From positions 50,763,491 to 50,827,490 of the forward strand of contig OW799235.1 of NCBI GenBank assembly GCA_941918925.1: a DNA stretch of 64,000 nucleotides. Direction: 5' to 3'. The position numbers and the translations under genes were made by a program. The stretch is from Phyto melanocephala. Lineage: Eukaryota > Arthropoda > Insecta > Diptera > Rhinophoridae. Positions 32,595 to 43,943 of the stretch are shown piece after piece. How positions within the stretch are numbered: position 1 is the first letter of the stretch; each line of letters opens with the position of its first letter. The notes beneath the pieces were generated by a model, which did no database searches, was not told the origin of the DNA, and saw only the letters and a list, made by a program, of their open reading frames with translations.

Positions 32595-35480
32595 ATATCC
32601 TTTCCATGATACACACCAATAACCTTACTGTCAACGTCTTCTAATTCGTAATTTGTAAGTCCAATTTTCTGCACAACTCTTCTCCTTATTCCAACAGGAG
32701 CAAGTTTTGAATAAAAATTGTCTACTTTTGAACTTTGCACTTAATTCCGTCTATAAACTAATTGTCTTTCGTAAAATTCTGAATACGAGAACGTAAATTA
32801 TAAGTTCGTGCATTTTTATCGTATGCCTTCTTCATAAGGTTTTTAATTTGGTTCCGTGTTAGTATAAAATCATCTGTGTGTCTGTCTCAACTAAAAGTTG
32901 TAGTTTTCTCAATAATTTATAATCATGCCCGTGTGTAACCATCATCTGACCAAAAACTATTTTATATGGACTCTCCCCAATCGTCTGGTGAATAATATTT
33001 CGTAAAGAGCAATTAATTTTGTCAGTGTATAGATCTCTTTGAACCTTTCTGATGTAAGATCGTAAGGCTTCATTAATGCAGCGATTTACTCTCTCACTAG
33101 CATTAGCCTGTGGACTGTACACAGCAGTAAGCATATGATTAATTCCATATTTCAATAAAAAACTTTTAAACTCATTGCTCTTGAATTGCGAACCATTATC
33201 CGAAACTATTATTTCAGGAACTCTATAACAACAAAATATTTGGGAACTTAAATAATCTATCATATCTTCTGAAATGAACTTTTTAAGAGGCTTTAGAAAG
33301 GTAAATTTTGAAAAATGATCGAGAACTATAAACAAACCAATATGTCCTTTTTTGTGCGCGGAAATAGTCCTACCAAGTCTATATACAGTCTTTGAAAAGG
33401 CCGCTCGGAATTAACCATTTGCCCCAAAGGTGGTCGAATTACATATGTGGGTGCTTTTGAAGTTTTACAAAGGTCACACATTTGTATATATTCCTTTACA
33501 TCCGTAACTAAACGAGGCCAATAAAACTATCGACGTCTTCGTTCAAGCGCTTTAGCAATTCCGCCGTGTGCCGAATTTAGAATGTCATGTGCTGAATATA
33601 TTACGTTACGTCTCAATTCAGTTGGTACCCATAATTACCATAGATTTGAATCATCCGACTCGCCACAAGAAAACTCGGTTCTTTTATAAATATAACCATC
33701 TATAACCCTAAAATCCGGTAACTGGGAATTTTGAAATTCATTACGCAATTTGATATATTCTTCACTAGTGAATGCTTCAGAGTCGAGGTCTCTTACTGGC
33801 AAAGTCTCCAAATCAATAGTGTTCAAAATGTTCTCTTCTTCGTAAGCCCGCGAAAGTGCATTTGGTACAACATTATCCTTTCCACTGCGGTGTTCAATCG
33901 AAGAATTGAAACCTTGGAGTTTCAGCGACCACCGAGCTAACCTGACAGAGAGATCACGCTGACCCATTAGCCACTTTAAACTAGCGTGATCAGTCACGAC
34001 TTTAAACTCCTGGCCCTCGATGTAGGATCTAAACTTTTTAATCGCCATTACAACGGCCAAGCATTCGAGTTCGGTTCTAGTGTAATTTCTCTGAGCCCTG
34101 TTAATTTTATGTGACATCGCAATCGGTCTCTCAGTCCCATTGTCGTATTTGCGCCAAAACTGCCCCAACCCCATAAGTACTAGCATCACACTACAATATA
34201 AAAGGTTTGTTGTAGTTTGGGTGAATCAGTAGAAGAGCTGAAGTTAGTATAGTCTTAAGTTCGTCAAAAGCTTTTTGGGCCTGGTCCGACCAAATAAAGG
34301 TCTTCTTTTTCGTTAATAGTTCGGTCAAAGGAAATGTTACCGTTGAGTAGTTCTGTACAAACCGTCTATACCAACCTGTGATGGCTAAAAATCGTCTTAA
34401 ATGTTTTATAGATTTTGGTACTGGAAAGTCTTGTATACCTTTAATTTTATCTTCGTCCACTTGCAATGTTCCATTCCCTACTATATATCCTAGATACCTG
34501 ACCTGACTTAATGCAAAACTACTTTTCTCAACGTTGATTTTCAAACCTTCTTTTCTAAGATTTGTGGCTACTTCCATCAGATGTGTTAAGTGCTCGTCAA
34601 AAGTCTGTGAGTTTTCAGATTATACAGAATAACCATGTCCATGAGTCTGCACAATGTTTGCGGCCCATTGCACAGCCCAAACGGCATTCTTGTAAATTGA
34701 TACAATGGCCGATTAGGGACTGTAAAAGCTGTCTTCGATTTCAAGCTTTCTTCCAGTTTTATTTGCCAGAAAGCATCTTTCAAATCAATCTTTGATATAT
34801 AATGAACTGGAGGAAGTCTCGACAAAAGTCCGTCAATGTTTGGTATTGGGTATGCGTCCTTAACTGTTACTGAATTTAATTTTCGACTGTCGATACACAT
34901 TCTAACTTTCCCAGGTTTGACAACAACCACGGTCGGAGATGACCAAGGGGAATTCGGAGCTTCCTCTATGACCCAAAGAGAAATCATACGATCTATTTCC
35001 CCGCAGAGTTGCTTTTCTACAGCTGGTGATATTGGGTAATAGCGTTGTTTAATAGGTTTTATATTACCTGTGTCAATGTCGTGTTTGACTAAAGTAGTGC
35101 AGCCTAACACATCTACATCAGAATTGGAAAATGTTGTAATAATTTGAGTTAATCGTTGTCTTTGTTCTGTAGTCAGTCGAAGTTGGTTCAGGTCCGTTCC
35201 ATCACACTTAATTTCACTAACCATGGGTATGGAAATTTTAAGGCCGAAATCCGTCCAAAAGTCAAAACCACAAATAATATCCTGACGTATTGTGGGAACT
35301 ATCAAAAATTCAAAAAGTTTCGTCTGACCTTGAAATTTGATGTCCAATGTAGCTGTTCCTAAAATTTTTTGTCGCTGTCCATCTGCAGTACGTACACTAC
35401 CTAAACATTTTCTAAAATTTGGTCCATTAAGTATTTTTAAGGATAATGTTCCACCAATTACACTTTTGTTTGCACCACTA
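32595..35480 (-). pseudogene. pol: Gypsy pol: protease - RT - RNase H - integrase, multiply broken, YLDD box deleted
   Basis: The protease active site DSGANKSVIG (near 35475) is directly preceded by an in-frame TAA. RT (35347-34586) has SSPTVVVVKPGKVRMCIDSRKLN and FTRMPFGLCNG. The sequence then jumps to TFDEHLTHLMEVATNL, with the YLDD active-site segment missing. RT/RNase H pieces are 34577-34191 and 34189-33635 (TELECLAVVMAIKKF, TDHASLKWL). Integrase includes a zinc finger with CDLCKTSK near 33480, YIDLVG, SDNGSQF and ASERVNR (33335-32859), and a degenerate C-terminal domain to about 32595. Domain order is Ty3/gypsy; the lineage within it is not clear. Confidence 0.83.
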
Positions 35481-35482
35481 TC

Positions 35483-36933
35483 TTACAGAGCCATATGAAA
35501 TACATTATTAACTTTTAGTTTAATATAAGGCCTACTGTCAGATTCTTGAGATATAATTGGTGATAGAACGTACTTTTTAAACAATTTTAATTTTCGGGAA
35601 AACTCTCTTATTCGTTTTGAAGATCTACTTAAATTTTTCTCTCCAAAAATTCTATTACGCGCTTTATTGTATGCTGCTAAACGAACATGGTATGGTCTCA
35701 TCAATGGGTGTAATTTCTCCGTATCAGTACATGCGTCCGTATCCAAATATTGCTGTCCATATATATAAGATGCTCTTAGTAAGTCCGTCGAACATCTAAC
35801 TGTCCGTTTCCCGAAAAGTTTTTTGAACACTTTACACAATTTGGTTTGTACATGTCTTTCGCTCCACAACCATAACAAAAGACACGCCTCTGATCCAAAC
35901 AATCAAAATATGTGTGACCAATCTTGTCACAATTCAAACATCTTATATTGTTTTGAACTAAACAAACTTCGTCGTGAACAATAATTTTGTCACCGTCATT
36001 GTCTTCGTCATGAACTTCCGCTACATGTCCTTTATTTAACTTACGAGTTTCACCCAACTGAAGATCCTTAATAAATATTTCATGTTTCCTAACCTCTCTC
36101 CTAAGTTGGGAAACACTGCCTATTTCTAAATGAAGTAGTTCATGACGAACTTCAGTCTTAAGATTTCTAATGAGTGTTTCACACAAGTCTCTATCTGTAA
36201 TCGGAGTCCTAAGTCTATCAGTCAAAGCAAAAATTGTATCCAAATAAACATCAAAATTCTCATTCTGTTTCTATTTTCGTATACGTATATCCTCAAGAAT
36301 ATGAAAGTCACTATAGTACGTCTTATATTGATTGCGTAAATCAGTCGTAAGTGTATGCCAATCTACATATGTTTACAGTCTGTCTATGATATATCCAATA
36401 CCATTCAAGGGCTTTACCCTCAAAAAGACTGTGTGCATGTTTGCATAAAATTTCGAAATCACCACGAAGGCTATTAGTAGTTGAAATATTGACGCGATAA
36501 ATAAATTCGTTGACTGTCAATTGATTGTCATGTCGGTAAATTTTATTTTCCAATTACGAATAATATTAGACACTTTTTCGGCGTAAAAGGAACCCTGTTC
36601 TAAATTAATGTTTGCATTTGACGAATTATGAGAAAAATCCTCATCTTGCCGTGTTTGATTTTAATTTGACGGCATTGTTATATTCTGAGCTAATGCTCCT
36701 ATTTCAGTGGAAATAAAATTCATCATTTCAGTTCGTAAGGATCCTATCGATTCGGATACTATCTGTCTAATTTGTGTGTCATTCTGATATGTATTATTAT
36801 TGTTAAAAGTCCCGTTTTGGTCTCGATGTCCAGTTCTATTTTTATTCGTTCGTCTTTCAGATGTTGGTTGCGTATTTGATGAATTCATATCTACTGTGAA
36901 ACTAACATTAACTAGTTCTTCTATATTCGACAA
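35483..36933 (-). pseudogene. gag: Gypsy gag with zinc knuckles, frameshifted
   Basis: Open pieces are 36933-36661 (Asn/Thr-rich N-terminus), 36553-36341 (capsid-like, HSLFEGKALEWYW), 36243-35776 (capsid end plus CLNCDKIGHTYFDC, a CCHC knuckle, and a second degenerate CYGC cluster) and 35902-35483. The FEGKALEWY motif and CCHC knuckle are typical of Ty3/gypsy gag. The start is the Met at 36933. At least three shifts or stops separate the pieces. Confidence 0.75.
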
Positions 36934-37289
36934 GTTATCGCGACTTCGCGTTAAAGATATGATTTAAAATTTAAAAATCTGAACTTAAGTAAAATATTCC
37001 ACTACTCAGTCAAATCTTTTATTAGTTAGAAAAAAATTAATAAAATATGACCTATCTTCTTAAAACAGAAAAAAAAAAAATAATAATAATAAACTGAACT
37101 AAACTAAATATTTTTTTTTTTTTTTTTGTAAGAGTTTATTATTGACAGATAAATGTCTTTAAATAAAATCTCATTAGGAAGTTAAAACTATGCAAGAGCT
37201 CAATTGTATTATGAAGGTAAGTAAACAAACATTATAATATTCATATAAAAAAAAAAAAAAAACATTCAAATCATAATAAAATTAAGCAA
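36934..37289 (-). other. Gypsy leader region next to gag, non-coding
   Basis: A+T-rich leader with poly(T) and poly(A) tracts. No gene seen. Together with 38103-38341 it forms the 5' untranslated leader once repeat b is set aside. Confidence 0.45.
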
Positions 37290-38102
37290 AAACAAGTAAA
37301 AGCGCTATATTCGGCCGTGCCGAATCTTATATACCCTTCACAACGTGTAGTCATGCAATAACAGTAAATTCACGTATGTATGTTAAAAAAAACAAAAAAA
37401 AAAATAAAAAATAAAAAAAAAATTTAAAAAAAAAAAATTTAAAAAAAAAAATTAAAAAAAAAAAAATTATTATATACATATATAATATATATAAAACAAA
37501 AAAAAAATAAAAAAAAAATTAAAAAAAAAAAAATAAAAAAAAATAATAATAAAAATATATATAATATATTAAATAAAAAATAAAAAAAAAATAAAAAAAA
37601 AATTAAAAAAAAAAATTTTAAAAAAATTTAAAAAAAAATTTTTTTGCCTCAGCTGGGATTCGATGCCACGTTTTCTCTAACCAGTATACACGTTTGTATG
37701 TATGTATGTTGTTGTTGTAATGTTGTTTTTATGAAAAGAAAATCGAGGTGGTCGTGGGTTTTTGCTCATATCTCAGTTGTTTATGTACCGATGTTTCTGA
37801 TTTTCAATACCGATCTACTCCCGAATATTTCTGATATTTTAATACCTTACCCGGGTCCAACCTATGTCGGGGGGCTTCAAAAAGTTGATTTCAACATACA
37901 CACGGACAGACGGTCAGACGGACAGACGGACAGACGGACAGACGGACAGACGGACAGACGGTCAGGGCTTAATCGACTCCTCTATTCATAAGCTTTCAGA
38001 AAATATATACTTTATGGGGTCGGAAATGAAAATTGTAGAAATTTCACACGGAATGACAAACCTATATATACCCTTTTTCACTGTGTGAAGGGTATAATAA
38101 AA
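37290..38102 (-). mobile_element. INE-1-like (HINE) repeat, copy b
   Basis: Starts (plus strand) AACAAGTAAAAGCGC with the ATTCGGCCGTGCCGAAT hairpin and TATACCCTTCAC, and ends GAAGGGTATAA. It has a central A-rich low-complexity module (37385-37640) and a CAGACGGA minisatellite (37902-37970), then the CTTTATGGGGTC block. Same subfamily as copies a and f. Inserted in the gypsy leader. Confidence 0.65.
37902..37970. repeat. CAGACGGA minisatellite
   Basis: About eight tandem 8-bp units. It corresponds to the GTCTGTCC block of INE-1-like elements. Confidence 0.85.
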
Positions 38103-38310
38103 ACCATGTGTTATATTAGCAAGTAAGTTCTCAATGAATCACAAAAACGAAATCTCCAACCAAATATAACACAAAGGACAAAAAAAAGTAATTAAAATAT
38201 GGCTAATATCATGTTAAAAAAATTTCTTTATTTTTGAAACCTCAACTAAGTTGAAAATAAATGTTTCCTACTTTGATGTCAAATAATTTTATGTAAGGAA
38301 TTATGTTGAA

Positions 38311-38328
38311 GCCTAACGTTAGGCGCCA
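38311..38328 (-). promoter_or_regulatory. Probable tRNA-Lys primer-binding site of the gypsy element
   Basis: On the minus strand it begins TGGCGCC, as complements of tRNA CCA ends do, and resembles the insect tRNA-Lys complement as I remember it, with about 15 of 18 matches. It lies 13 bp from the right LTR (TG at 38342). The inner 14 bases form a perfect palindrome. Confidence 0.55.
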
Positions 38329-39135
38329 TTTAAATATTATGTGACGATTCATACTTAACCAAGCTCTCTCTAAATTAAATCTTTGCTACCTATGTGTTTC
38401 CAACCGTGCTCAGGGTAAAAGGGTTGGTGTTCCTGATTTAATTAGATTGATTAAGAACCGCTCAACTAAATTTAAAAATTTAGGTAGCTATCATTGTATA
38501 TTAACCATATCATTAATAAAAAAGAATATTAAAATGCAAGCTGAAGACAAGTCATGTGAAGAATTGGATGTTAGTTCTTCAATATCCTGTACCCTCCCTA
38601 CCATGCTATCATTTAATTTATACATATATTCTATTAGATAGCCCGAATCGTATATCTAACTTTTCGTGGAATTAAATAGAAAAAAAAAATAATTAAACAT
38701 AATAAATATATTTTCTATTTTATTTAACATCGTTTAAACCAACAAAACTAACAATATTAATAACAAAATTTAACCTCTTGCACCACTACGTATAAGTATT
38801 TTTTTTAACAATTTTAAATTCGAAATTAAAAAAAAAATATGTTAAATATATAAAATTTAAGGGATGAAATGTTATTAACATTACCATTTTATCATCATTA
38901 ATAATAATTTATATACCTTCAATCGATTTTGAATTTGAATTTGTATCAAATTTAATATAAAAACAATATAGTATGTATAAAATGAGAAAAAACAAGTAAA
39001 AGCACTATATTCGGCTGTGCCGAATCTTTTATACCCACCACCAATTTTGTGTACATTTAAAGCACAATATTTATTATTTTGTTAATCGCTATGGAATAAT
39101 TTCTTTATAATAAAATATGTATCACTTTCTTTGTA

Positions 39136-39829
39136 GAGGGTGGTTAAATTTTAAGGGCCCATGTTGAAGGTGAACTACACCTAGTCTTTCAATTTGTTTT
39201 CTGCAATTCATTTATTTATTTATTTATTTATTTATTTAAATTTCGGCAACCAAGCCTCTAGGCCATAATTGGCTACAAACTTCATTTGATATTTCTCAAT
39301 TTCAAACTTACTCAATTTGATCCGTGGAAAGATACGCAAATGAGCAACGCTTTAAAGTTATTCAGGTTTTTTATAAAAATGGGCGTTCAAATCAAAATGC
39401 ATTTTGTGCACTTCGTAATTCTTTTGATCAACATAATCGTTCAAATTCGTCTACAATCGGGAGAATTGTAAAAAATATTTAAATTTCTGCAAAACAGGTC
39501 TGTATAGAATGTTAGAAAATCTGTGAATGCCTTCTTAGTTCGTTGAATGGGAACCACTGCTGGTTTTTGCGATAGTGTGGCAAAAGAGCAGTCAACCTCG
39601 CCTCATCATCATGCCCAACAATTGAGCATCAACATTGTCATTGAAAATTTGGATCATCAGATAGAGGAGTGGTGCCAAGGATGGGGGGCAGGGGCATTTG
39701 GCCGATATTTTGTTAAATACATAATTGAACCATACAAATATTATATTATAAAAAGAAATGATAATAACTTCTTAAACAATTTGTGTTTTATTTAAAATCA
39801 ACATCGGCCCTTAAAATTTAACCACCCTT
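39136..39829 (+). mobile_element. Internally deleted mariner-like element inside repeat c
   Basis: The ends are GAGGGTGGTTAAATTTTAAG and its inverted counterpart ending ACCACCCTT, with TA at the left flank. Remains of an N-terminal transposase domain are readable in shifted frames (for example FFYKNGRSNQNAFCALR, then AKEQSTSPHHHAQQLSI), resembling rosa-type mariners. The catalytic part is deleted. An ATTT run lies at 39208-39238. The same element occupies the same place in repeats d and e. Confidence 0.72.
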
Positions 39830-40170
39830 TTAACCTTCTATACGCTAGTAAAATGTTTTCATAAATTTAGTCCTTCAATGAAAGTGGGCGTTAAAGTAGG
39901 AGTATCAATAAAGTTTCTGCTAATAAATACAACTTAGATATTTTAATATAGTCCTTTATTTTCCCAAAAATATTGTCAATAGAGAAATTACATGAATTCA
40001 AGATAAACCGTTATATGGGAAGTAGGCGGTAAAGTGAGCGTGTCACTTAAACTTTTTGGTACAACAATTACATTGATTAGAAGGATATATGTAGCAAATT
40101 TTATTATCATACCTCTAATTTTGGCGGTTTTATGAGCTTTTAAATTTCATTAACGGTAGATAACGTGAAA

Positions 40171-40746
40171 AGTGGGCGTTATAGTAGGCGTGTCAAAGTT
40201 GTTCTCGCTAATGAGTACAACTTAGGTGTTTCAATATAGGCCCTTATTATTCCAAAATCTTTATTAATAGAGAAATTATATGAATTTTAGGTAAAACGTT
40301 ATATGGGAGGTGGGCGTAAAAGTGGGCGTGGCACCTTAATTTTTTGGCACAGTAATGACTCTGCCGAGGGGGATATACGAAGCAAGTTTTATCTTCATAC
40401 CTCTAATTTTGGCGGTTTTATGAGCTTTTAAATTTCATTAACGGTAGATAACGTGAAAAGTGGGCGTTATAGTAGGCGTGTCAAAGTTGTTCTCGCTAAT
40501 GAGTACAACTTAGGTGTTTCAATATAGGCCTTTATTATTCCAAAATCTTTATTAGTAGAGAAATTATATGAATTTTGGGTAAAACGTTATATGGGAGGTG
40601 GGCGTTAAAGTGGGCGTGGCACATTGATTTTCCGTTAGAACAAAGCATTTGACCAAAAAGCCATGTGTGCAAAATTTCAGGATCGTACATCCAATTTTGT
40701 TGCTTTTATGACGTTTTTGTTTTTAAATATACCGAAAAATACACTG
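40171..40746 (-). repeat. 288-bp tandem units of repeat c
   Basis: AGTGGGCGTTATAGTAGGCG recurs at 40171 and 40459, exactly 288 bp apart, with the intervening sequence well conserved. A more diverged earlier unit is visible from about 39885. Confidence 0.8.
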
Positions 40747-41560
40747 TGCGGTATAAATTTTCGTACATTTTGATCGATAACTCCTCTCCTAATGCATAGA
40801 TTTTGATAATTTTCAGGGCAAAATATTGTTTTTACTCAGGAAATATATATTCGAAGTTTCATGAGTCTACGTTAATGCGTTTGGACACAATTCCATTTTA
40901 TTCGATGTTTGAAGGACACGGTTTTTTCGACCTACTCTTGCTTTTCGAGCTATAACTCTCTTCCTAATATTCCGATATAGCCCATTTTCAATATTAAACA
41001 AACCTTGTCTATAAGAAAGATTCTGGCAAAATTTGAGCCCCCTAGCTTTCTTGGTGCGACCTCTATCGTGCTTTCAACAGACGGACGGACATAGCTAGAT
41101 CGTCATCAAATCAAATCCTGATTCAGAATATATATACTTTATGGGGTCTAAAATGGATATTTCGATGTGTTACAAAGGGAATGACAAAATGAATATACCC
41201 CCACCATTTTTTTGGTGGCGGGTATAAAAACAAATTAATTAAATATTAATGTTCACCATAAATTTTGAAGAATACAGCAGTCCTGATGTATTTAGCATAT
41301 CTAAAACGCGGAATTGAATATTTCTCACTCTATAACAAAACTATATTATGTTGTATGAGAATAGATTTCGAATATGAAATTAAAATTATATGTGTGTGTG
41401 TATAAATGAAGGTATGAAGATCTGTAAATTTCTGTTATTACGTGTTAAGTGCAAATTTTACAAGCTAAATTAAGTATTGAAATTTAATAATTATTTTAAT
41501 TAAGAAAAAAAAATAGCTGTTGAATATAAATATTAAATTAGAGGAACAAAAACAAAATTG

Positions 41561-42296
41561 AAAATAAAATTCTTTTCACAATTTAAATATAAAATTCCTT
41601 ACAAGAATCATTCATTCAAAGAACATAATAGAAAAATTAAAAAAAATCGATTCACAAATAGAATTTTTATTTTCCTTGAAGAAAAGTTGGCAGCGTTGCC
41701 ATTGTAGCTTATTATTTTTGATGTGTTAATGGGGACAATTTCAGCATTTTAGGAATTAAAGAAAATATTTTAAAGACTTTAATTTTTAGTTTTTCCAACT
41801 TTTTGTTTCTCCCCAAATTTTTGTTACACATATTAAATACATACGTTAAAGGCAATTTCATTTAGTATTGAACACCAGGCAATATAAAATATTAAAGAAT
41901 TAATGTATGTATGTCCGATTAGTGATAAAAAACATAAGTATAAACGGGTTTCAAACAGGCAATTCGGATTAAATATAATTATATCTGTGGTTTTTATGAG
42001 CATGGTATGTCTTAAAATCAAATTTTTCAGGAGAGCCATAAAACCGTTTTATATAAAACAACGGGTTAGGTTTTAAACTTTTTTTACCATTCATGCCAAT
42101 AAAGATCTTAAAATCTTCTTATACAAATTTCGGACAAATATTCTTTAAATGTGTTCAGAAATAACAGCGTATGTGGTTGTGTGTTCTTCTAAAAAATTAA
42201 ATAATTTGCCATTAAGCACGTAAGTCAACATACTGCGTTAGTGCTGAACGCTTTTTGAATATACATATATATAGAAGTTACGCTGTTATGCAATTA
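41561..42296. other. A+T-rich non-coding DNA
   Basis: No coding frame, LTR match or terminal repeat recognised between the right LTR remnant and repeat d. It lies inside the 16.8-kb block that splits family D. Confidence 0.4.
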
Positions 42297-42440
42297 AAAC
42301 AAGTAAGAGCACTATATTCGGCTGTGCCGAATCTTTTATACCCACCACCAATTTTGTGTACATTTAAGCACAATAATTATTATTTTGTTAATCGCTTGGA
42401 TTAATCTCTTTATAATAAAATATTCATCACTTTCTTTGTA

Positions 42441-42930
42441 GAGGGTGGTTAAATTTTAAATTTAAAACAGAGGCCGAATTACGGTACTCGAACGTGATCG
42501 AAATTTGAAAACTCTTATTAGAATCTCTATACCCAAAGCCCAGCGTACTCGATCGTTCGAGTAAAATTTCGATCGATATCGAATGCCGTAATTCGGCCCC
42601 AGGTCTGTATAAAATGTTAGAACATCTATGAATGCCTTCTAAATTCGTTAAATGAGAAGCATTGCTGTTTATCGCGATAGTGTGGCAAAAAAACAGTCAA
42701 CTTCGACTCATCATCGTGCCAAACAATTGAGCATCAGCAATGTTATTGAAAATTTGGACTATCGGATCGAGGTGTGCCGTTGAGGTCGCGGGGGCCATTT
42801 GGCCGATATTTTGTTCCACACATAATTGAACCATACAAACATTATCATTAAAAAAGAAATGATAATAATTTCCTAAATAATTTGTGTTTTATTCAAAATC
42901 AACATCGGCCCTTAAAATTAACCCACCCTT
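42441..42930 (+). mobile_element. Mariner-like derivative inside repeat d
   Basis: GAGGGTGGTTAAATTTTAA at the left and AACCCACCCTT at the right match the ends of the copy in c. About 340 bp of the left interior are missing, and a 129-bp MITE is inserted. The right interior (ATCGCGATAGTGTGGCAAA onward) aligns with c. Confidence 0.7.
42471..42599. mobile_element. 129-bp palindromic MITE inside the mariner of repeat d
   Basis: The ends AGGCCGAATTACGG and CCGTAATTCGGCCC are inverted repeats, and inner parts (CTCGAACGTGATCGAAATTT against AAATTTCGATCGATATCG) also pair. Flanking CAG copies are at 42468-42470 and 42600-42602. Copies c and e show the uninterrupted site AAAACAGGTCTG or close to it. 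Confidence 0.75.
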
Positions 42931-43943
42931 TATAACTTCGATATGCTGGTAAAATGTTTTCGTAAATTAAGTGTTTCAGTGAAAATGGGCGTTAAAGTAA
43001 GCGTGTTTATAAAATTTCTGCTAATAAATACAAGTTAGATATTTCAATACAGTCCGTAATTCTTCCAAAATATTTATTCATTGAGAAATTATATGAATTT
43101 GAGATAAGGCATTATATAGGATGTGGGCGTAAGAGTGGGCGTGTCACCCAAATTTTCTGGCATAACAATAACATTGACTAGAAGGATTTCCGTAGCAAAT
43201 TTTATCATCATACCTCTAATTTTGTCGGTTTTATGAGCTTTTAAATTTCATTAACGGTAGATAACGTGAAAAGTGGGCGTTATAGTAGGTGTGTCGAAGT
43301 TATTTATGCTAATAAATACAACTTATAAATTTCAAAAAAGTCCTTTATTATTCGATTTAAAGAGAAATTATAAGAATTTGAGAGAAAACGTTGTATGGGA
43401 GGTTGGCGTGTCACATTTATTTTCCGTCAGAAGAAAGCTTTTGACCAAAAAGCAATTCCTGCAAAATTTCAGAATCGTAAATCTAATTTTGCCACTCTTA
43501 TTAGGTTTAAAATTTTCAACATACTGAAAAATACACTGCGCGGTATAAATTTTCGTACATTTTGATCTCTAACTCCCTTCCTAATGCATGCATTTAGGAT
43601 ATTTTTAGGTAGATATATTGTTTTTGCTCAGGTAGTTTATATTTGGAGTTTCATGACTCATACGTAGATGCTGGTGGACACAACTCCATTTTATTCGATG
43701 TTGGAAGGACACGGTTCTTTCGACCTACTCTTGCATTACGAGCTATAACTCTCTTCCTTATATTCCGATTTAGCCAATTTTTAATACCAAACAAACCTTG
43801 TCTATAAGAAAGATTCTGGCAAAATTTGAGCCCCCTAGCTTTTTCGATGGGACGGACAGACGGACGGACATAGCTAGGTCGTCATCAAATAAAACCCCGA
43901 TTAAGAATATATATATACCATTTTTTTGGTTGCGGGTATAAAA

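Larger units (their letters stand above)
38991..41228 (-). mobile_element. INE-1-like (HINE) repeat, copy c, with tandem units and a mariner inside
   Basis: Opens AACAAGTAAAAGCAC with ATTCGGCTGTGCCGAAT and TATACCCACCACC, and ends CACCATTTTTTTGGTGGCGGGTATAAA. The left LTR of the host gypsy element shows the unoccupied sequence, fixing the limits within a few bases. Inside are a mariner derivative (39136-39829), tandem units of 288 bp rich in GGGCG, and the ATATATACTTTATGGGGTC block with an ACGGACGGACATAGCTAG stretch. Non-coding. It represents a longer subfamily than copies a, b and f, shared with d, e and g. Confidence 0.7.
31036..41560 (-). mobile_element. Ty3/gypsy LTR retrotransposon with long LTRs, carrying repeats b and c
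   Basis: Minus-strand order: right (5') LTR, primer-binding site, gag, protease, RT, RNase H, integrase, left (3') LTR. The two LTRs agree closely from the shared TGACGATTC start for about 950 bp. Repeat b sits in the leader between LTR and gag, and repeat c sits inside the right LTR. All coding regions are broken. It is inserted into family D, whose two halves flank 31036 and 47870. The right LTR's outer end cannot be followed beyond about 41560. There is no env. Confidence 0.8.
38342..41560 (-). repeat. Right (5') LTR of the gypsy element, interrupted by repeat c
   Basis: Matches the left LTR from TGACGATTC (38342) to about 38990, then again from about 41228 to 41545 or a little beyond. 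The 2.2 kb between is repeat c. The match fades at GAGGAACAA near 41550, so the outer part is lost or replaced. Confidence 0.75.
42297..43943 (-). mobile_element. INE-1-like (HINE) repeat, copy d
   Basis: Opens AAAACAAGTAAGAGCAC with the ATTCGGCTGTGCCGAAT hairpin and ends TTGGTTGCGGGTATAAAAAC. Same long subfamily as c, with the mariner at the same internal position and fewer 288-bp units. A deletion near the end removes part of the ATGGGGTC block. Confidence 0.68.

Noticed and set aside
37645..37680. tRNA-like Pol III A-box and B-box motifs (GCTCAGCTGG and GATTCGATGCC) in repeats b and f, suggesting a tRNA-derived SINE
   Set aside because: The two boxes lie only a few bases apart, far closer than in any tRNA or SINE, and the A-box is imperfect in b. 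Probably coincidence.
39547..39795. 82-residue frame in the mariner of repeat c as an independent gene
   Set aside because: It is part of a shifted, internally deleted transposase N-terminal region that appears in the other mariner copies with stops.
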